DNA from: Alphaproteobacteria bacterium
Lineage (GTDB): Bacteria; Pseudomonadota; Alphaproteobacteria; Micavibrionales; Micavibrionaceae
DNA length: 51,291 bases
Direction of reading: 5' to 3'
Assembly: GCA_018000295.1 (NCBI GenBank)
Contig: JAGNKE010000020.1
Coordinates: forward strand, 1-51,291
The notes under the pieces were generated by a model, which was given only the letters and a program-made list of their open reading frames with translations, did not search any database and was not told the DNA's origin. Shown here piece by piece: positions 17,272-26,900 of this stretch. Position numbers and translations under genes: made by a program. The stretch's first letter is position 1. Every line of letters begins with the position of its first letter.

Positions 17272-17996
17272 GCTATATCCGCAAGGTCATCGGCAGTGAC
17301 GAGAAACTTCTGGCCACGTTCCGTCCGCACTGGATTTATTTTCTGGAGGGGCTGCTGGCTCTGGGTGCCTTGAGCGCGATCGGGTTTCTGATCGATTATT
17401 ATCTGTATGCCTTCTTTACGCATAACGCCGTCAAATTCAATGTCGATCTTTACTTTCTTGTCTTTAACGAGCGGTTTACGCCGATCCCGTGGATTTTCGT
17501 TTTTACGGGATTTGCGATTTTTATTCCGCTTTTCCTTGTCTTCATTTCGACGGAAGTGGGGCTGACGAACCAGCGGATTATTCACAAGCGCGGGCTGATT
17601 TTCATTCAGATCGATCAGGCCGATCTTGAGGACATCAGGGGTGAACACGTTATCCACGGCTGGTTCGGGTGGCTGCTGGGGTACGGGCGGGTGCGGCTGG
17701 ATTGCCGTTTTGTGGAGGATATCCTGCTGCCGGCCCTCCGCAACCCTTACAAGCTGGTGAAAGCTTCGCATTCGGCGCGGCTGAAGAATCCGGCGATTGA
17801 GTACGGGCATGATGAATTCTGGGCCAATATGGAGAAGATCGAACGGGCGCGGAGCGAGGCCAAGGAGAAAAGCAAACTGAATATGCTGAAGCAAAAAATG
17901 AAGGGGAATTTCGGCAAGGCTTCGGGGGTGCAGGCCGCTAACGTGAATAGTACCTCCAAATCCGCCAAGAAGGGGCCGCCCAAGAAGGCGGCTTAG
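17268..17996 (+). CDS. membrane protein with bacterial PH domain (DUF304-like)
   Basis: A 242-residue protein. Two membrane helices (about residues 24-48 and 72-98) are followed by a bacterial PH-like domain with TEVGLTNQRIIHKRGLIFIQ and DLEDIRGEHVI, typical of the bPH2/DUF304 group. The C terminus is lysine- and serine-rich and probably disordered. The function of this group is unknown; membrane or stress roles have been proposed. Its ATG overlaps the usp stop (ATGA), so translation is coupled. Confidence 0.82.
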   Translation: MSYIRKVIGSDEKLLATFRPHWIYFLEGLLALGALSAIGFLIDYYLYAFFTHNAVKFNVDLYFLVFNERFTPIPWIFVFTGFAIFIPLFLVFISTEVGLTNQRIIHKRGLIFIQIDQADLEDIRGEHVIHGWFGWLLGYGRVRLDCRFVEDILLPALRNPYKLVKASHSARLKNPAIEYGHDEFWANMEKIERARSEAKEKSKLNMLKQKMKGNFGKASGVQAANVNSTSKSAKKGPPKKAA

Positions 17997-18079
17997 ACGG
18001 GCGGCCTTATCAATAGCCGCGCTTACTTGCCTATTTATGAAAATTTGAATTTTCCAGCTTTTCGTGTTACTTATACGGG

Positions 18080-18856
18080 ATGAAAGAGCAGTTTTATCAT
18101 CATTGCTTTGCCTTGGATCAGGTTGAAAACGGGGATAAGGTGCCCGTTGGCGGGGGATTTATCGGATCCAAAGATATGCCTTATTCCGTTGAGGCGGATT
18201 TTGAGACTTTTTTTGACCGTGTCTCCGGGCCTGCGGATACCTATCTTCAGACTTTAAGAAAAGACGAGTCCAGGAATTTTTTTGCCCAGACTTACGCCGG
18301 CGTTCCTTATGATTTCGCTACCGTGGCTCAAGCTTTTTCCGGGGTTATCGAAGGTAAAAGGAAAAATCAGTCTACAAACGAGTTTGCCCGCTCCACCCTC
18401 TACCGTAACCATCCCGATCAAACTCCAAAACTTTCTGAAATTTTCAAGGCCAATCATGCGATGTGTGTAGAATTTGCTCTTCTGGCCAAAAGGTATCTGG
18501 ATAGCCACGGCATAAAAAGCCAGCTCATGTCGGGTGAATTCATTCAGAGGCTTAATGATGACGGCGTTAATTTTCCTGATCCTCATACTTTTTTACTGGT
18601 CGAGGCAGAGGGAAAAGAATTTGTTTACGATCCCACAATTCCTGTTCTGAACGACCAGGGTACAGCCCTGGCATCAATTCTTGTGCCAGCGGTTTCCTTT
18701 CGCTCCGTCAGCGAACGTCTAAAATCAGAACCTACGATGATAGCTTGCAAAAATTTGGCTTCGGGCAGCACGCGGTATTATGGCGTAGGCGATATGGCGA
18801 ATGTCCTGCCAGAAAACCTGATTTCAAGACCGGAAGACCCTGCTCTTTCTGGTTAA
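18080..18856 (+). CDS. transglutaminase-like protein
   Basis: A 258-residue protein without signal peptide. NHAMCVEFALLAKRYL holds C129 at the start of a helix. DPHTFLLV holds H169 and FVYDPT holds D184, in the order and spacing of the transglutaminase/papain-like Cys-His-Asp triad. This makes a transglutaminase-superfamily protease or amidase plausible; no closer family is recognised. It is moderately AT-rich. It stands 127 bp before the prolyl oligopeptidase gene on the same strand. Confidence 0.6.
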   Translation: MKEQFYHHCFALDQVENGDKVPVGGGFIGSKDMPYSVEADFETFFDRVSGPADTYLQTLRKDESRNFFAQTYAGVPYDFATVAQAFSGVIEGKRKNQSTNEFARSTLYRNHPDQTPKLSEIFKANHAMCVEFALLAKRYLDSHGIKSQLMSGEFIQRLNDDGVNFPDPHTFLLVEAEGKEFVYDPTIPVLNDQGTALASILVPAVSFRSVSERLKSEPTMIACKNLASGSTRYYGVGDMANVLPENLISRPEDPALSG

Positions 18857-18983
18857 ATCGGGCCGCATAGCTCCCTGCTCTATTCGATTTTACAGATTTC
18901 TCAGATAAATTTTGAGAATTATCTTGTATGTATTCGTATGTATGTATTACTATTTATGCATAGATATATATTAAGAGGTTTCC

Positions 18984-21284
18984 ATGAGTAGCCTACCAAG
19001 AAGCGCGAGTCTTCCTGAAGTTTTTAAAATTCATAAAAAAAGTGTCAAAAAGCGCAAAGGCCGGACAGGTGCCCGCAAGGATGAGAGCAAGAGCTCTCCT
19101 GTCGGGGAATATCTGACGTCCTGCAAAGCAAAACCTCCGCGCTGCGAGCATTCGACTTATTATTTCCACGGAGAAGTATTCCCCGATCCTTTCCGGCCTT
19201 TAGAGTCCGTCTCGCAATATATGGAGGACCAGACCAGCGAGGCGTATTTCTGGATCAAACACCAGAAATTTTTGCTTCAAAAATTTATAGGGTTCCGCGA
19301 AGACCGGGCCGATACGCTTTCGGCAATCAAAAAATCCTTCCGCCCCGCTTTTTCGGGTTTATCCACGATGCCGGGTTATTTTTCTCCGGTTAAAGGCTAT
19401 ATGCTGTCCCGGCCCAGCATAACCGGACCATACAAAAAGAGAGAAACGAAAACCCGTGCGGGGTTGTCGTCTTTCAGAATTTTTGCCGAGAAATCCAATA
19501 TGTTTTGCCTGGTCAAAGAGTGCCTCCTAACCAAACAGAAAACTTCTCTTTTTCATGAAAAGGATTTTTTTTATGATCAAGGAAAAGCCATCATAAAAAG
19601 CGTTCATCTTCATCCCGGCGGGAAAATTGCCCTGATATACTATTTTCGTCAACCCGGGGCGAAGTTTTGCCTCCGGCTGGTCGATACAGAAACCGGAAAA
19701 ACTCTGGAAGAAACCGATACAGCCCCCTATGATTTTTCCTTTGAAGCTTGGCATCCGACTGCGAACACTTATTACTACACCAAAAGCTCAAAATCCCCTT
19801 ATCTGAAAGATTTATATGCTCATGAAATAGGCGCTACCTTTGCAAAGGACGCCGTTGTCGTTGAAAACTTTTCTTCCGAAAACTCCAGCCTTGAGACCTA
19901 CTGGAGGTTCGAAGAAATGGCGCTTTCCGGCCGCCATCTTGTCCTGAGTAAGTACAACAAGCATATGTGCATCCCGCTTCGGCAATATTTAACCGATGTC
20001 CGTTTTCCTGAGCGCCTTTCAGAGATTCCTGTATATTTAAGCCATAATTACGGTGAATTTTTCGGGTTTAACGATCAGACTTTATATGTCGCGAAGAGTC
20101 TTGATTTTCGAAAGAAACAAATCCTCAAATTTTCTCTTAAAGATTTTAGAGCCGAAGAAAAACAGGTCGTCGTTTCCTCGCTAGAACTTGCGGACTCAAG
20201 CGCTCCAATTTTAATCAATGATCATATCATTACTGTTGAGGTTTCCCGCCTTGAGCACGTCATGCGGGCGTATAATCCAGAAGGCCATATGGTTTTTGAG
20301 TATAAGCCGAACATTTCTTCAAGCCTTGAGATCGTTTCCGTCGATTATGAGGGGCTGACTATTGATGTCAGGATCAATAATTATCTTCATCCTTATGAAC
20401 TCATCCGCCTTGATGTCAGAGATTTTCGAGCCACCATTTTAGTAAAGAAGAGAAGCCTGAAAGACACGCGTGATCTTGTGGTTTCAAGGGAGATGGCTTT
20501 GTCGGCCGATGGAACACACGTTCCGATGACTCTTATCCACCGAAAGGATACTGCCCTGGAAAGGACTGCGCCGACCATTCTGTGGGGCTATGGCGGTTTT
20601 GGCCTTTGTTCTGTCCCCGCTTATGATCCCTTCATCTCCGCCTGGGTTCAGCGCGGCGGCATTTATGCCATCGCTCATGTGCGCGGCGATGGAGGCTGGG
20701 AGACGGGCTGGGCAGAAGGAGGGTCCGGTCTTCTTAAGCCCAACACGTTTAATGATTATATTTCCTGCGCCGAGCATTTGATCACTTCCGGCAAAACGTC
20801 CTCCCGTAAACTGATTGCTATGGGGGCCAGCAACGGCGGGCTTACGGTTGTTGCTTCCATGCAAAAAAGGCCGGATTTATTTGCCTGCGTTATTTCCATG
20901 ATTCCGGTTCTGGATATGCTCAATATGTGTATCGGCCAAGACTACTATCGTTGTACGGCCTGGAGCAAAGATTACGGAAATCCTATGATTCCTGAAGACC
21001 TAGAGGTTATTTCCGGCTACTCCCCGTTGCAGAATATTGATAAGGATACAATCTATCCGCCGTGCCTGGTTATGACCTTAGGGGAGGATATGACCGCTCA
21101 TCCTGCCCATTCCCTCAAATTCGCCGCAACCATGCAGGAGCTTAGCCCTCAATCGCCGTGTCTTTTGTTCTGGAAAGATAAAGGCGGGCATAGCGACCTT
21201 TTCAAAGATGAATCCGGAGGCACCGACTATGATGCCTATGGCGTCATAATCGCTTTTATCGATGCGGCCCTGAAGAAGGCATAA
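18984..21284 (+). CDS. prolyl oligopeptidase family serine peptidase (S9)
   Basis: A 766-residue S9 peptidase. The N-terminal DPFRPLE motif precedes a beta-propeller region. The alpha/beta hydrolase domain has the oxyanion WGYGGFGL segment, RGDGGWETGW, and nucleophile S616 in GASNGG, with D702 and H736 (KGGHSD) completing the triad. It should cleave short peptides after proline in the cytoplasm, since no signal peptide is present. A strongly basic stretch of about 30 residues at the N terminus (KIHKKSVKKRKGR) is unusual. AAGAGG precedes the start, and the upstream 80 bp are very AT-rich. Confidence 0.9.
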   Translation: MSSLPRSASLPEVFKIHKKSVKKRKGRTGARKDESKSSPVGEYLTSCKAKPPRCEHSTYYFHGEVFPDPFRPLESVSQYMEDQTSEAYFWIKHQKFLLQKFIGFREDRADTLSAIKKSFRPAFSGLSTMPGYFSPVKGYMLSRPSITGPYKKRETKTRAGLSSFRIFAEKSNMFCLVKECLLTKQKTSLFHEKDFFYDQGKAIIKSVHLHPGGKIALIYYFRQPGAKFCLRLVDTETGKTLEETDTAPYDFSFEAWHPTANTYYYTKSSKSPYLKDLYAHEIGATFAKDAVVVENFSSENSSLETYWRFEEMALSGRHLVLSKYNKHMCIPLRQYLTDVRFPERLSEIPVYLSHNYGEFFGFNDQTLYVAKSLDFRKKQILKFSLKDFRAEEKQVVVSSLELADSSAPILINDHIITVEVSRLEHVMRAYNPEGHMVFEYKPNISSSLEIVSVDYEGLTIDVRINNYLHPYELIRLDVRDFRATILVKKRSLKDTRDLVVSREMALSADGTHVPMTLIHRKDTALERTAPTILWGYGGFGLCSVPAYDPFISAWVQRGGIYAIAHVRGDGGWETGWAEGGSGLLKPNTFNDYISCAEHLITSGKTSSRKLIAMGASNGGLTVVASMQKRPDLFACVISMIPVLDMLNMCIGQDYYRCTAWSKDYGNPMIPEDLEVISGYSPLQNIDKDTIYPPCLVMTLGEDMTAHPAHSLKFAATMQELSPQSPCLLFWKDKGGHSDLFKDESGGTDYDAYGVIIAFIDAALKKA

Positions 21285-21294
21285 GGGTGACCCG

Positions 21295-22074
21295 TCAAGC
21301 CGCCGTCCAGCCGCCGTCGATGGCAATCGAGGTGCCGGTGATGTTCTGGGCGGCATCGGAGCAGAGGAAGAGCGCGGTTCCGGCGATCTGCTCCACGGTC
21401 ACGAATTTCTTGGTCCATTGCGCGGCGAGGAGGACGTTTTTGATGACCTCGTCCTCGGAGATGTTTCTTGCTTTCGCGGTGTCCTTCACCTGCCCCTCCA
21501 CCAAAGCGGTCCAGACATAACCGGGGCAGATGGCGTTGCAGGTGATGTTGTTCTGCGCGACCTCCAGCGCCACGGATTTCGTAAACCCGAGGATGCCGTG
21601 CTTGGCGGCGACGTACGCGCTTTTGAAGGGTGAGGCGACGAGCGCGTGGGCGGACGCGATATTGATGATCCGGCCCCAGCCCTGTTTCTTCATCAGCGGT
21701 ACAGCGGCGCGGACCATGTGGAAGCCTGCCGAGAGGTTGATGCCGACGATCGCGTCCCATTTTTCCGGCGGGAAATCATCGACCGGAGAGACGAACTGAA
21801 TTCCGGCATTGTTGACGATGATGTCCACCGATCCCATGGTTTTTTCGGCTTCGCTTACCAGAGCGGCGATCTGGTCCGGTTTTGTCATATCGGCGCCGTT
21901 ATAGTGGGCCTTTACGCCCTGCCCCTCAATTTCCCTGCGGAGTTTTTCGATCTCCTCGGGCTTGCCGAAACCGTTCATGACGATGTTAATGCCCTGCGCG
22001 GCGAATCCCCTGGCGATGCCCAGACCTATGCCGCTGGTCGAGCCTGTAATGATGGCGGTTTTTCCCTTGAGCAT
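21295..22074 (-). CDS. bdhA: 3-hydroxybutyrate dehydrogenase
   Basis: A 259-residue short-chain dehydrogenase with TGSTSGIG (residues 10-17), NNAG (88-91) and catalytic S141, Y154 and K158. The segment MNGFGKPEEIE and the GIQFVSPVDDFPPEKWD region are typical of D-3-hydroxybutyrate dehydrogenase, which interconverts 3-hydroxybutyrate and acetoacetate with NAD. This fits polyhydroxybutyrate turnover together with the secreted depolymerase-like esterase at 46136-47053. The prolyl oligopeptidase gene converges with a 10-bp gap. Confidence 0.92.
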   Translation of the reverse strand: MLKGKTAIITGSTSGIGLGIARGFAAQGINIVMNGFGKPEEIEKLRREIEGQGVKAHYNGADMTKPDQIAALVSEAEKTMGSVDIIVNNAGIQFVSPVDDFPPEKWDAIVGINLSAGFHMVRAAVPLMKKQGWGRIINIASAHALVASPFKSAYVAAKHGILGFTKSVALEVAQNNITCNAICPGYVWTALVEGQVKDTAKARNISEDEVIKNVLLAAQWTKKFVTVEQIAGTALFLCSDAAQNITGTSIAIDGGWTAA

Positions 22075-22198
22075 TTTTCTGAGTCCCTCTGCGCTGCTAT
22101 GAATCTGGTGTAAACTTGTACCGATTTTATGCTGCCTTGGCGTTTTTCAAAATGGTTTCTTTATTTATTAGAGAAAATTACTGTACAGGCGGGCGTAT

Positions 22199-22220
22199 GT
22201 GTGCGAAGTTCGCGGCACAC
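22199..22220 (+). other. stem-loop in the leader of the phosphate transport operon
   Basis: GTGTGC and GCACAC pair around a 10-base loop, 25 bp upstream of the DUF47 gene. It could be a leader structure or chance; no T run follows, so it is not an intrinsic terminator. Confidence 0.25.
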
Positions 22221-22244
22221 TGAAAATCGATATGAGGTTTTGCC

Positions 22245-22874
22245 ATGGGCTTCAGCTTTTTTCCTAAAGAGGACAAGTTTTACAAGCTTCTTGAGGCGAT
22301 GTCGGAGGAAGCTTACGAATCCACAGCCGGGTTCAAGGACTTCATCAACAGCGCCCCCGCCGACCGCGCCAAGAGAATCGAAAAAATTCATGCAATACGG
22401 GCGCAATCCAAGGTTACCTCCGCCAAGCTGACCGAAGAACTCTGCCGATCTTTCATCACGCCTTTTGACCGGGAAGATATTCAGGATATCGCCAATATCC
22501 TTTATAAAGTCCCCAAAATCATTGAAAAAATCGCCGACAGGATTTCCATGCACGGGATGTCCACGGAGGGTGGTGATTTCACGCATCAGGCGGAGCTGAT
22601 TCTCAAGGAGGCCGAAGCAACGCGCGTTCTTCTGAGGGCGCTTTTGTCAAAAAAAGATCTAAAAACCGTCAGAGAGAACGTCAAACTGCTTAAGGATCTT
22701 GAGCATCAGGGGGACAAGCTCCGCAACGAGTTGATCGTGGCGCTGTTCAAGAGCGACCGGGATATCCGTGATCTACTTTTGCGCCGGGATATCTACGATA
22801 TGCTAGAGAAAGTCGTGGATCGGTTCCGCGACCTTGCCGGCGTTGCGCTCCAGATCGTTCTCAAGAACAGCTAG
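22245..22874 (+). CDS. DUF47/PhoU-like protein, partner of Pit
   Basis: A 209-residue all-helical protein of the DUF47 (TIGR00153) group, related to PhoU. It starts GFSFFPKEDKFYKLLEAMSE and has the typical EDIQDIANILYK and VKLLKDLEHQGDKLRNELI helices. Members are encoded next to Pit phosphate transporters and are thought to modulate them. The pit gene follows after 9 bp. Confidence 0.92.
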   Translation: MGFSFFPKEDKFYKLLEAMSEEAYESTAGFKDFINSAPADRAKRIEKIHAIRAQSKVTSAKLTEELCRSFITPFDREDIQDIANILYKVPKIIEKIADRISMHGMSTEGGDFTHQAELILKEAEATRVLLRALLSKKDLKTVRENVKLLKDLEHQGDKLRNELIVALFKSDRDIRDLLLRRDIYDMLEKVVDRFRDLAGVALQIVLKNS

Positions 22875-22883
22875 CGCCCGGCC

Positions 22884-23888
22884 ATGGAAGCGGCATTAAT
22901 CCTTTTGATCGTTGCGGTGGTCCTGACCCTGATTTTTGATTACATCAACGGTTTCCACGATGCCGCGAACGCGATTGCCACGGTGGTTTCCACGCGGGCG
23001 CTCAGTCCGATGGCGGCGGTCGTTTACGGCGGTGTGCTTAACTTTGCGGGTGCCCTGATCGGTACGGAGGTTGCGGCCACCATCGGGAAGGGTCTGGTCA
23101 ACGCGGAAACAATCACGATTTATACCATCATCTGTACGGTCATGGCTGCAATCATCTGGAACCTTATCACGTGGTATAAGGGGCTTCCGACGAGTTCCTC
23201 CCATGCGATTATCGGCTCCCTGCTCGGCGCTACTTATTTTTCCAGTGCCGCCGGCTGGGACAGCATTATTATGGGCGGAGTGGTCAACAAGGTCGTGATT
23301 CCGATGGTCGCCTCCCCGATTCTGGGTATTACGATCGGTTTTTTTATCATGGTCGTTCTGACATGGATTGTTTATCGGCTGCCTTTGTCCAAGACCAATA
23401 AGGCCTTTTCCAAGCTTCAGATCGTGTCCGCCGGGTTCATGGCCCTCAATCACGGACTGAATGACGCCCAGAAGTCGATGGGCATCATTGCCCTTGCTCT
23501 CATCCTGACCTATCCGATGGATGACTTTGTCGTACCATTGTGGGTCAAAATTTCCTGCGCTCTGTTTATGGGGCTTGGCACCATGGCCGGCGGGTGGAAA
23601 ATTATCCGTACGCTGGGCAGCAAGATGATCAAGCTGCAGCCAATTCACGGATTTGCAGCGGAAACGACAGCTTCGGGGATTATTTCGGCGGCTTCCGCTT
23701 TTGGGATTCCGGTTAGTACGACTCACGTGATTACGACATCAATCATGGGGGTGGGAATGTCCAAGCGGGTTTCCGCTGTGAAGTGGGGTCTGGTCGCCAA
23801 TATCGTCTGGGCCTGGATTCTGACAATTCCGCTGACCTTCGTTTTTGCGGGTCTGCTTATGTCGGTCTTCAGGGTGTTTATCGGCTAA
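22884..23888 (+). CDS. pitA: low-affinity inorganic phosphate transporter, Pit family
   Basis: A 334-residue membrane protein with about ten membrane helices and the inverted-repeat Pit hallmarks FDYINGFHDAANAIATVVST near the start and GLNDAQKSMGIIA in the second half. It imports phosphate with protons, possibly as a metal-phosphate complex. Its position directly behind the DUF47 gene is the classic arrangement. No Pho box was recognised upstream. Confidence 0.93.
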   Translation: MEAALILLIVAVVLTLIFDYINGFHDAANAIATVVSTRALSPMAAVVYGGVLNFAGALIGTEVAATIGKGLVNAETITIYTIICTVMAAIIWNLITWYKGLPTSSSHAIIGSLLGATYFSSAAGWDSIIMGGVVNKVVIPMVASPILGITIGFFIMVVLTWIVYRLPLSKTNKAFSKLQIVSAGFMALNHGLNDAQKSMGIIALALILTYPMDDFVVPLWVKISCALFMGLGTMAGGWKIIRTLGSKMIKLQPIHGFAAETTASGIISAASAFGIPVSTTHVITTSIMGVGMSKRVSAVKWGLVANIVWAWILTIPLTFVFAGLLMSVFRVFIG

Positions 23889-23971
23889 AAAATTCCTTGC
23901 GCCTCTCCTTCCCCGTCTCAATGGGTTGTGATAGCTCTTAGATATTCTTTATTTTATTTTCGGGGTGGGCG

Positions 23972-26900
23972 ATGCGTGACCGTTTATGGTGTGCACTTTT
24001 TCTTTTTGTGTGTGTTTTTTCCAGCGTTTCCGCCCATTCTTCCGACACTCCTAAAACGCTTAGCATCCTGCGGGTGACGCCCACCGGAGAAGATGTTCCG
24101 CCGGGGAATCAGATCGTTATCGAATTCAACCGCCCCGTCGTTCCGTTGGGGCGGATGGAGCGGACCGTTGAGGAAGTCGGCGTTTCGATTACGCCGCCCT
24201 TAAAGTGCCAGTGGCGCTGGCTTAATACGTCTTCCCTGTCGTGTAATCTCGACAGCGCGGATACGATGGCGCCCGCCACGAAGTATGTCGTGACGATTGC
24301 GCCTGTCATTACCGCTGAAGACGGCGGAACGCTGGCGAAAGAGGAAATGAGCGGCTTTATTACCCAGAGGCCCGATGTCAGCTATACGAACTTCAATACT
24401 TGGCGGTCGCCGATGTATCCCGTTATCCGGGTGGTGTTTACGCAACCCGTGTCTAAATCCTCGGTTGAGCAGCATTTGTTCATTGCCCCTGCGGGTGGCG
24501 GGACACGAGTTCCGCTTTTGGTTAAAGCCGATGAAGAGTGGCAGAAGCTGCCGGATTATGTATTATCGCCCACGGACAAGCTCTGGGTGCGGGTCGATCA
24601 GCAAGCGCGGCAGAGCGACGACCAAAAGACTGAAATCAACGGCGAGGAGGCGCGGCGTGTCTGGCTGGTGGAGCCGCAGAGCGAGCTTGCCGTCAATTCC
24701 GCAGCCACATTAAGGATAGAGCCGGGATTACTTTCCGCTGAAGGGACAGAACCGAGCGCTCAGAGCCGGGATATTGTGAGCTTTCAGACGTTTCCGGATT
24801 TTGGCTTTGCCGGAGTGAGTTGCACAGCCAATGACGGCTCCTCGATCCTGATCCCTCCCCAAATGACGCCGGATCAGAGGTTATTGTGCAACCCACTGCG
24901 CGGGGTTTCGCTTGCGTTTACCGTTCCCGTTCTGCGTTCCGAAGTTAAGGACAATGCCGTTTTTAATCCCAGCCTGTCCGGGGATAAAAAGGATTATAAC
25001 CCTTGGGGTGATGAGAACCGCGACTGGTCGAGTCTTGGAACGCCGCATTCCGCCGACAGGCTTTACTATGTCGGGCTTCCTGTCGGGCTGAAGGCTGCGC
25101 AGGAATATGCGCTCAGCCTTCCCGCCTCCGGTTTCGAGGATGAGTTCGGGCGCGTCCTGCCGCAGGCCATCGAGATGAAATTCTCGACCAATCACCGCAA
25201 TCCGAATTTCGAGATGCCGCATAAATATGCCGTTCTGGAGAGCCAGACGGATAGCGAGTTACCGTTTTATGTCAATAATCTAGAGTCTTTCACTTTTAAA
25301 TACCGCTCGGTAACGACGGACGGCGCGAAGGACAACCAGACCTATTCCAAGCAGGTTACGAAAATAGAGGATATCCAGTATGGAGTTCCGGGCGGTGTGC
25401 GCGAGATGCTGGACGGAAAATCTGGCGCTCTCTATGGTTTTCTTTCGACGTATCCTGACGTTCCCGATAAATGGGAGGGGGACCGCAAGCTGTTTGCACA
25501 GGTGACGCCGTGGCAGGCGCATTTGAAGCTGGGGCATTTTAATTCCCTGCTCTGGGTGACTGATCTGGCGACCGGATTGCCTGTCGAGGGCGTCAAGGTG
25601 AGTCTTTACACTGATTCTCTGCCGAATATTTCGGCTCCCAAGGATATTCTGGCGCATGCGGTTACGGATTCTCAAGGGATTGCGATCCTGCCAGGGAGCG
25701 AAACGCTGGACCCGCTGCAGAATTTGCTGAATGCATGGGACGATGCCGAGATGCGGCTTTTTGCGCGGCTGGACAAGGGGTCGGATATGGCTCTGCTGCC
25801 GTTGGCCCCGAGCTTTGCCCTCGATACGTGGAATCTTTCGGAGGACGGCACGAACGCCTATACACGCGACCGTTTCGGGCATCTGAAAAGCTGGGGCATG
25901 ACGGCACAGGGCATTTACCGCGCCGGGGACACGATGCAGTACAAGATTTTCCTTCGCAATCAGAATGAGAAGACTTTGACCGCGCCGCCGAAGGGGCGTT
26001 ATACGCTTGAGATTGTCGATCCGACCGGAAAGACGGTGCAGGAGGTTAAGGATGTTGTGTTCTCCGATTTCGGCGCTTATGCAGGGGAATACCCTATCCC
26101 GCAAGCGGGCGCTGTCGGCTGGTACCGCTTCAAGCTGAAGGCGGATTTCCGGACTAACCCTCCTGACGAGGTGGCGGAAAATGCAGAAGGCGCGGAGCAA
26201 GAGTATGAATATGAGGAAAAGGACGAGCAATTTACGCTTTATCCGCTGCAGGTTCTGGTCAGCGATTTCACACCTGCACCGTTCCGTGTAACCACTGAGA
26301 TCGGCGGCGACCTGTTCCGGCCGGGCGATGCGATGACTATCGAGAGCCTTGCTGCTTTGCATTCAGGGGGACCTTATGGCGATGCTCTGGCGCGGGTGAC
26401 CGTGACTTTGAATATGGCTGGTTTTTCCTCCGAGAACCCCGTGGCACAGAATTTTTATTTTGGCGGGTCGAGCGAGGGGCTAAGTTCCGAGCAGCTTCTG
26501 CAGAAAGAGCAGACGCTGGACGATAAGGGCGCTTGGGCCGAAGTGTTCGTTTTGCCGCAGCAGCCGATTTATTACGGGACGCTTGCCGTGGAGAGCGCTG
26601 TGCAGGACGACCGCGGCAAATCCGTTGCTTCACTCGCGCAGGCGGATTATGTCGGGGTGGACCGATTTGTCGGTGTGAAAAGTCCACAATGGTTTTATAC
26701 CGCCAAACAAAATGTGAGCCTGCAAACGCTTGTGGTGGACGATCAGGGCAACCCGGCGCCGGGGACGATGATCGAGTCCGTGATCGAATATGAAGAGATC
26801 AGCGTGGCCAAGGTCAAAGGGGCGGGAAACGCCTATCTGAGCGATATTACGCGGGAATGGAAACAGGTTGCAGCCTGCTCGCAAGTCTCGGCGCTCGAAG

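Noticed and set aside
25280..26362. Minus-strand frame of 360 codons inside the alpha-2-macroglobulin gene
   Set aside because: Antisense shadow of a secure gene, without ribosome site or recognisable domain.
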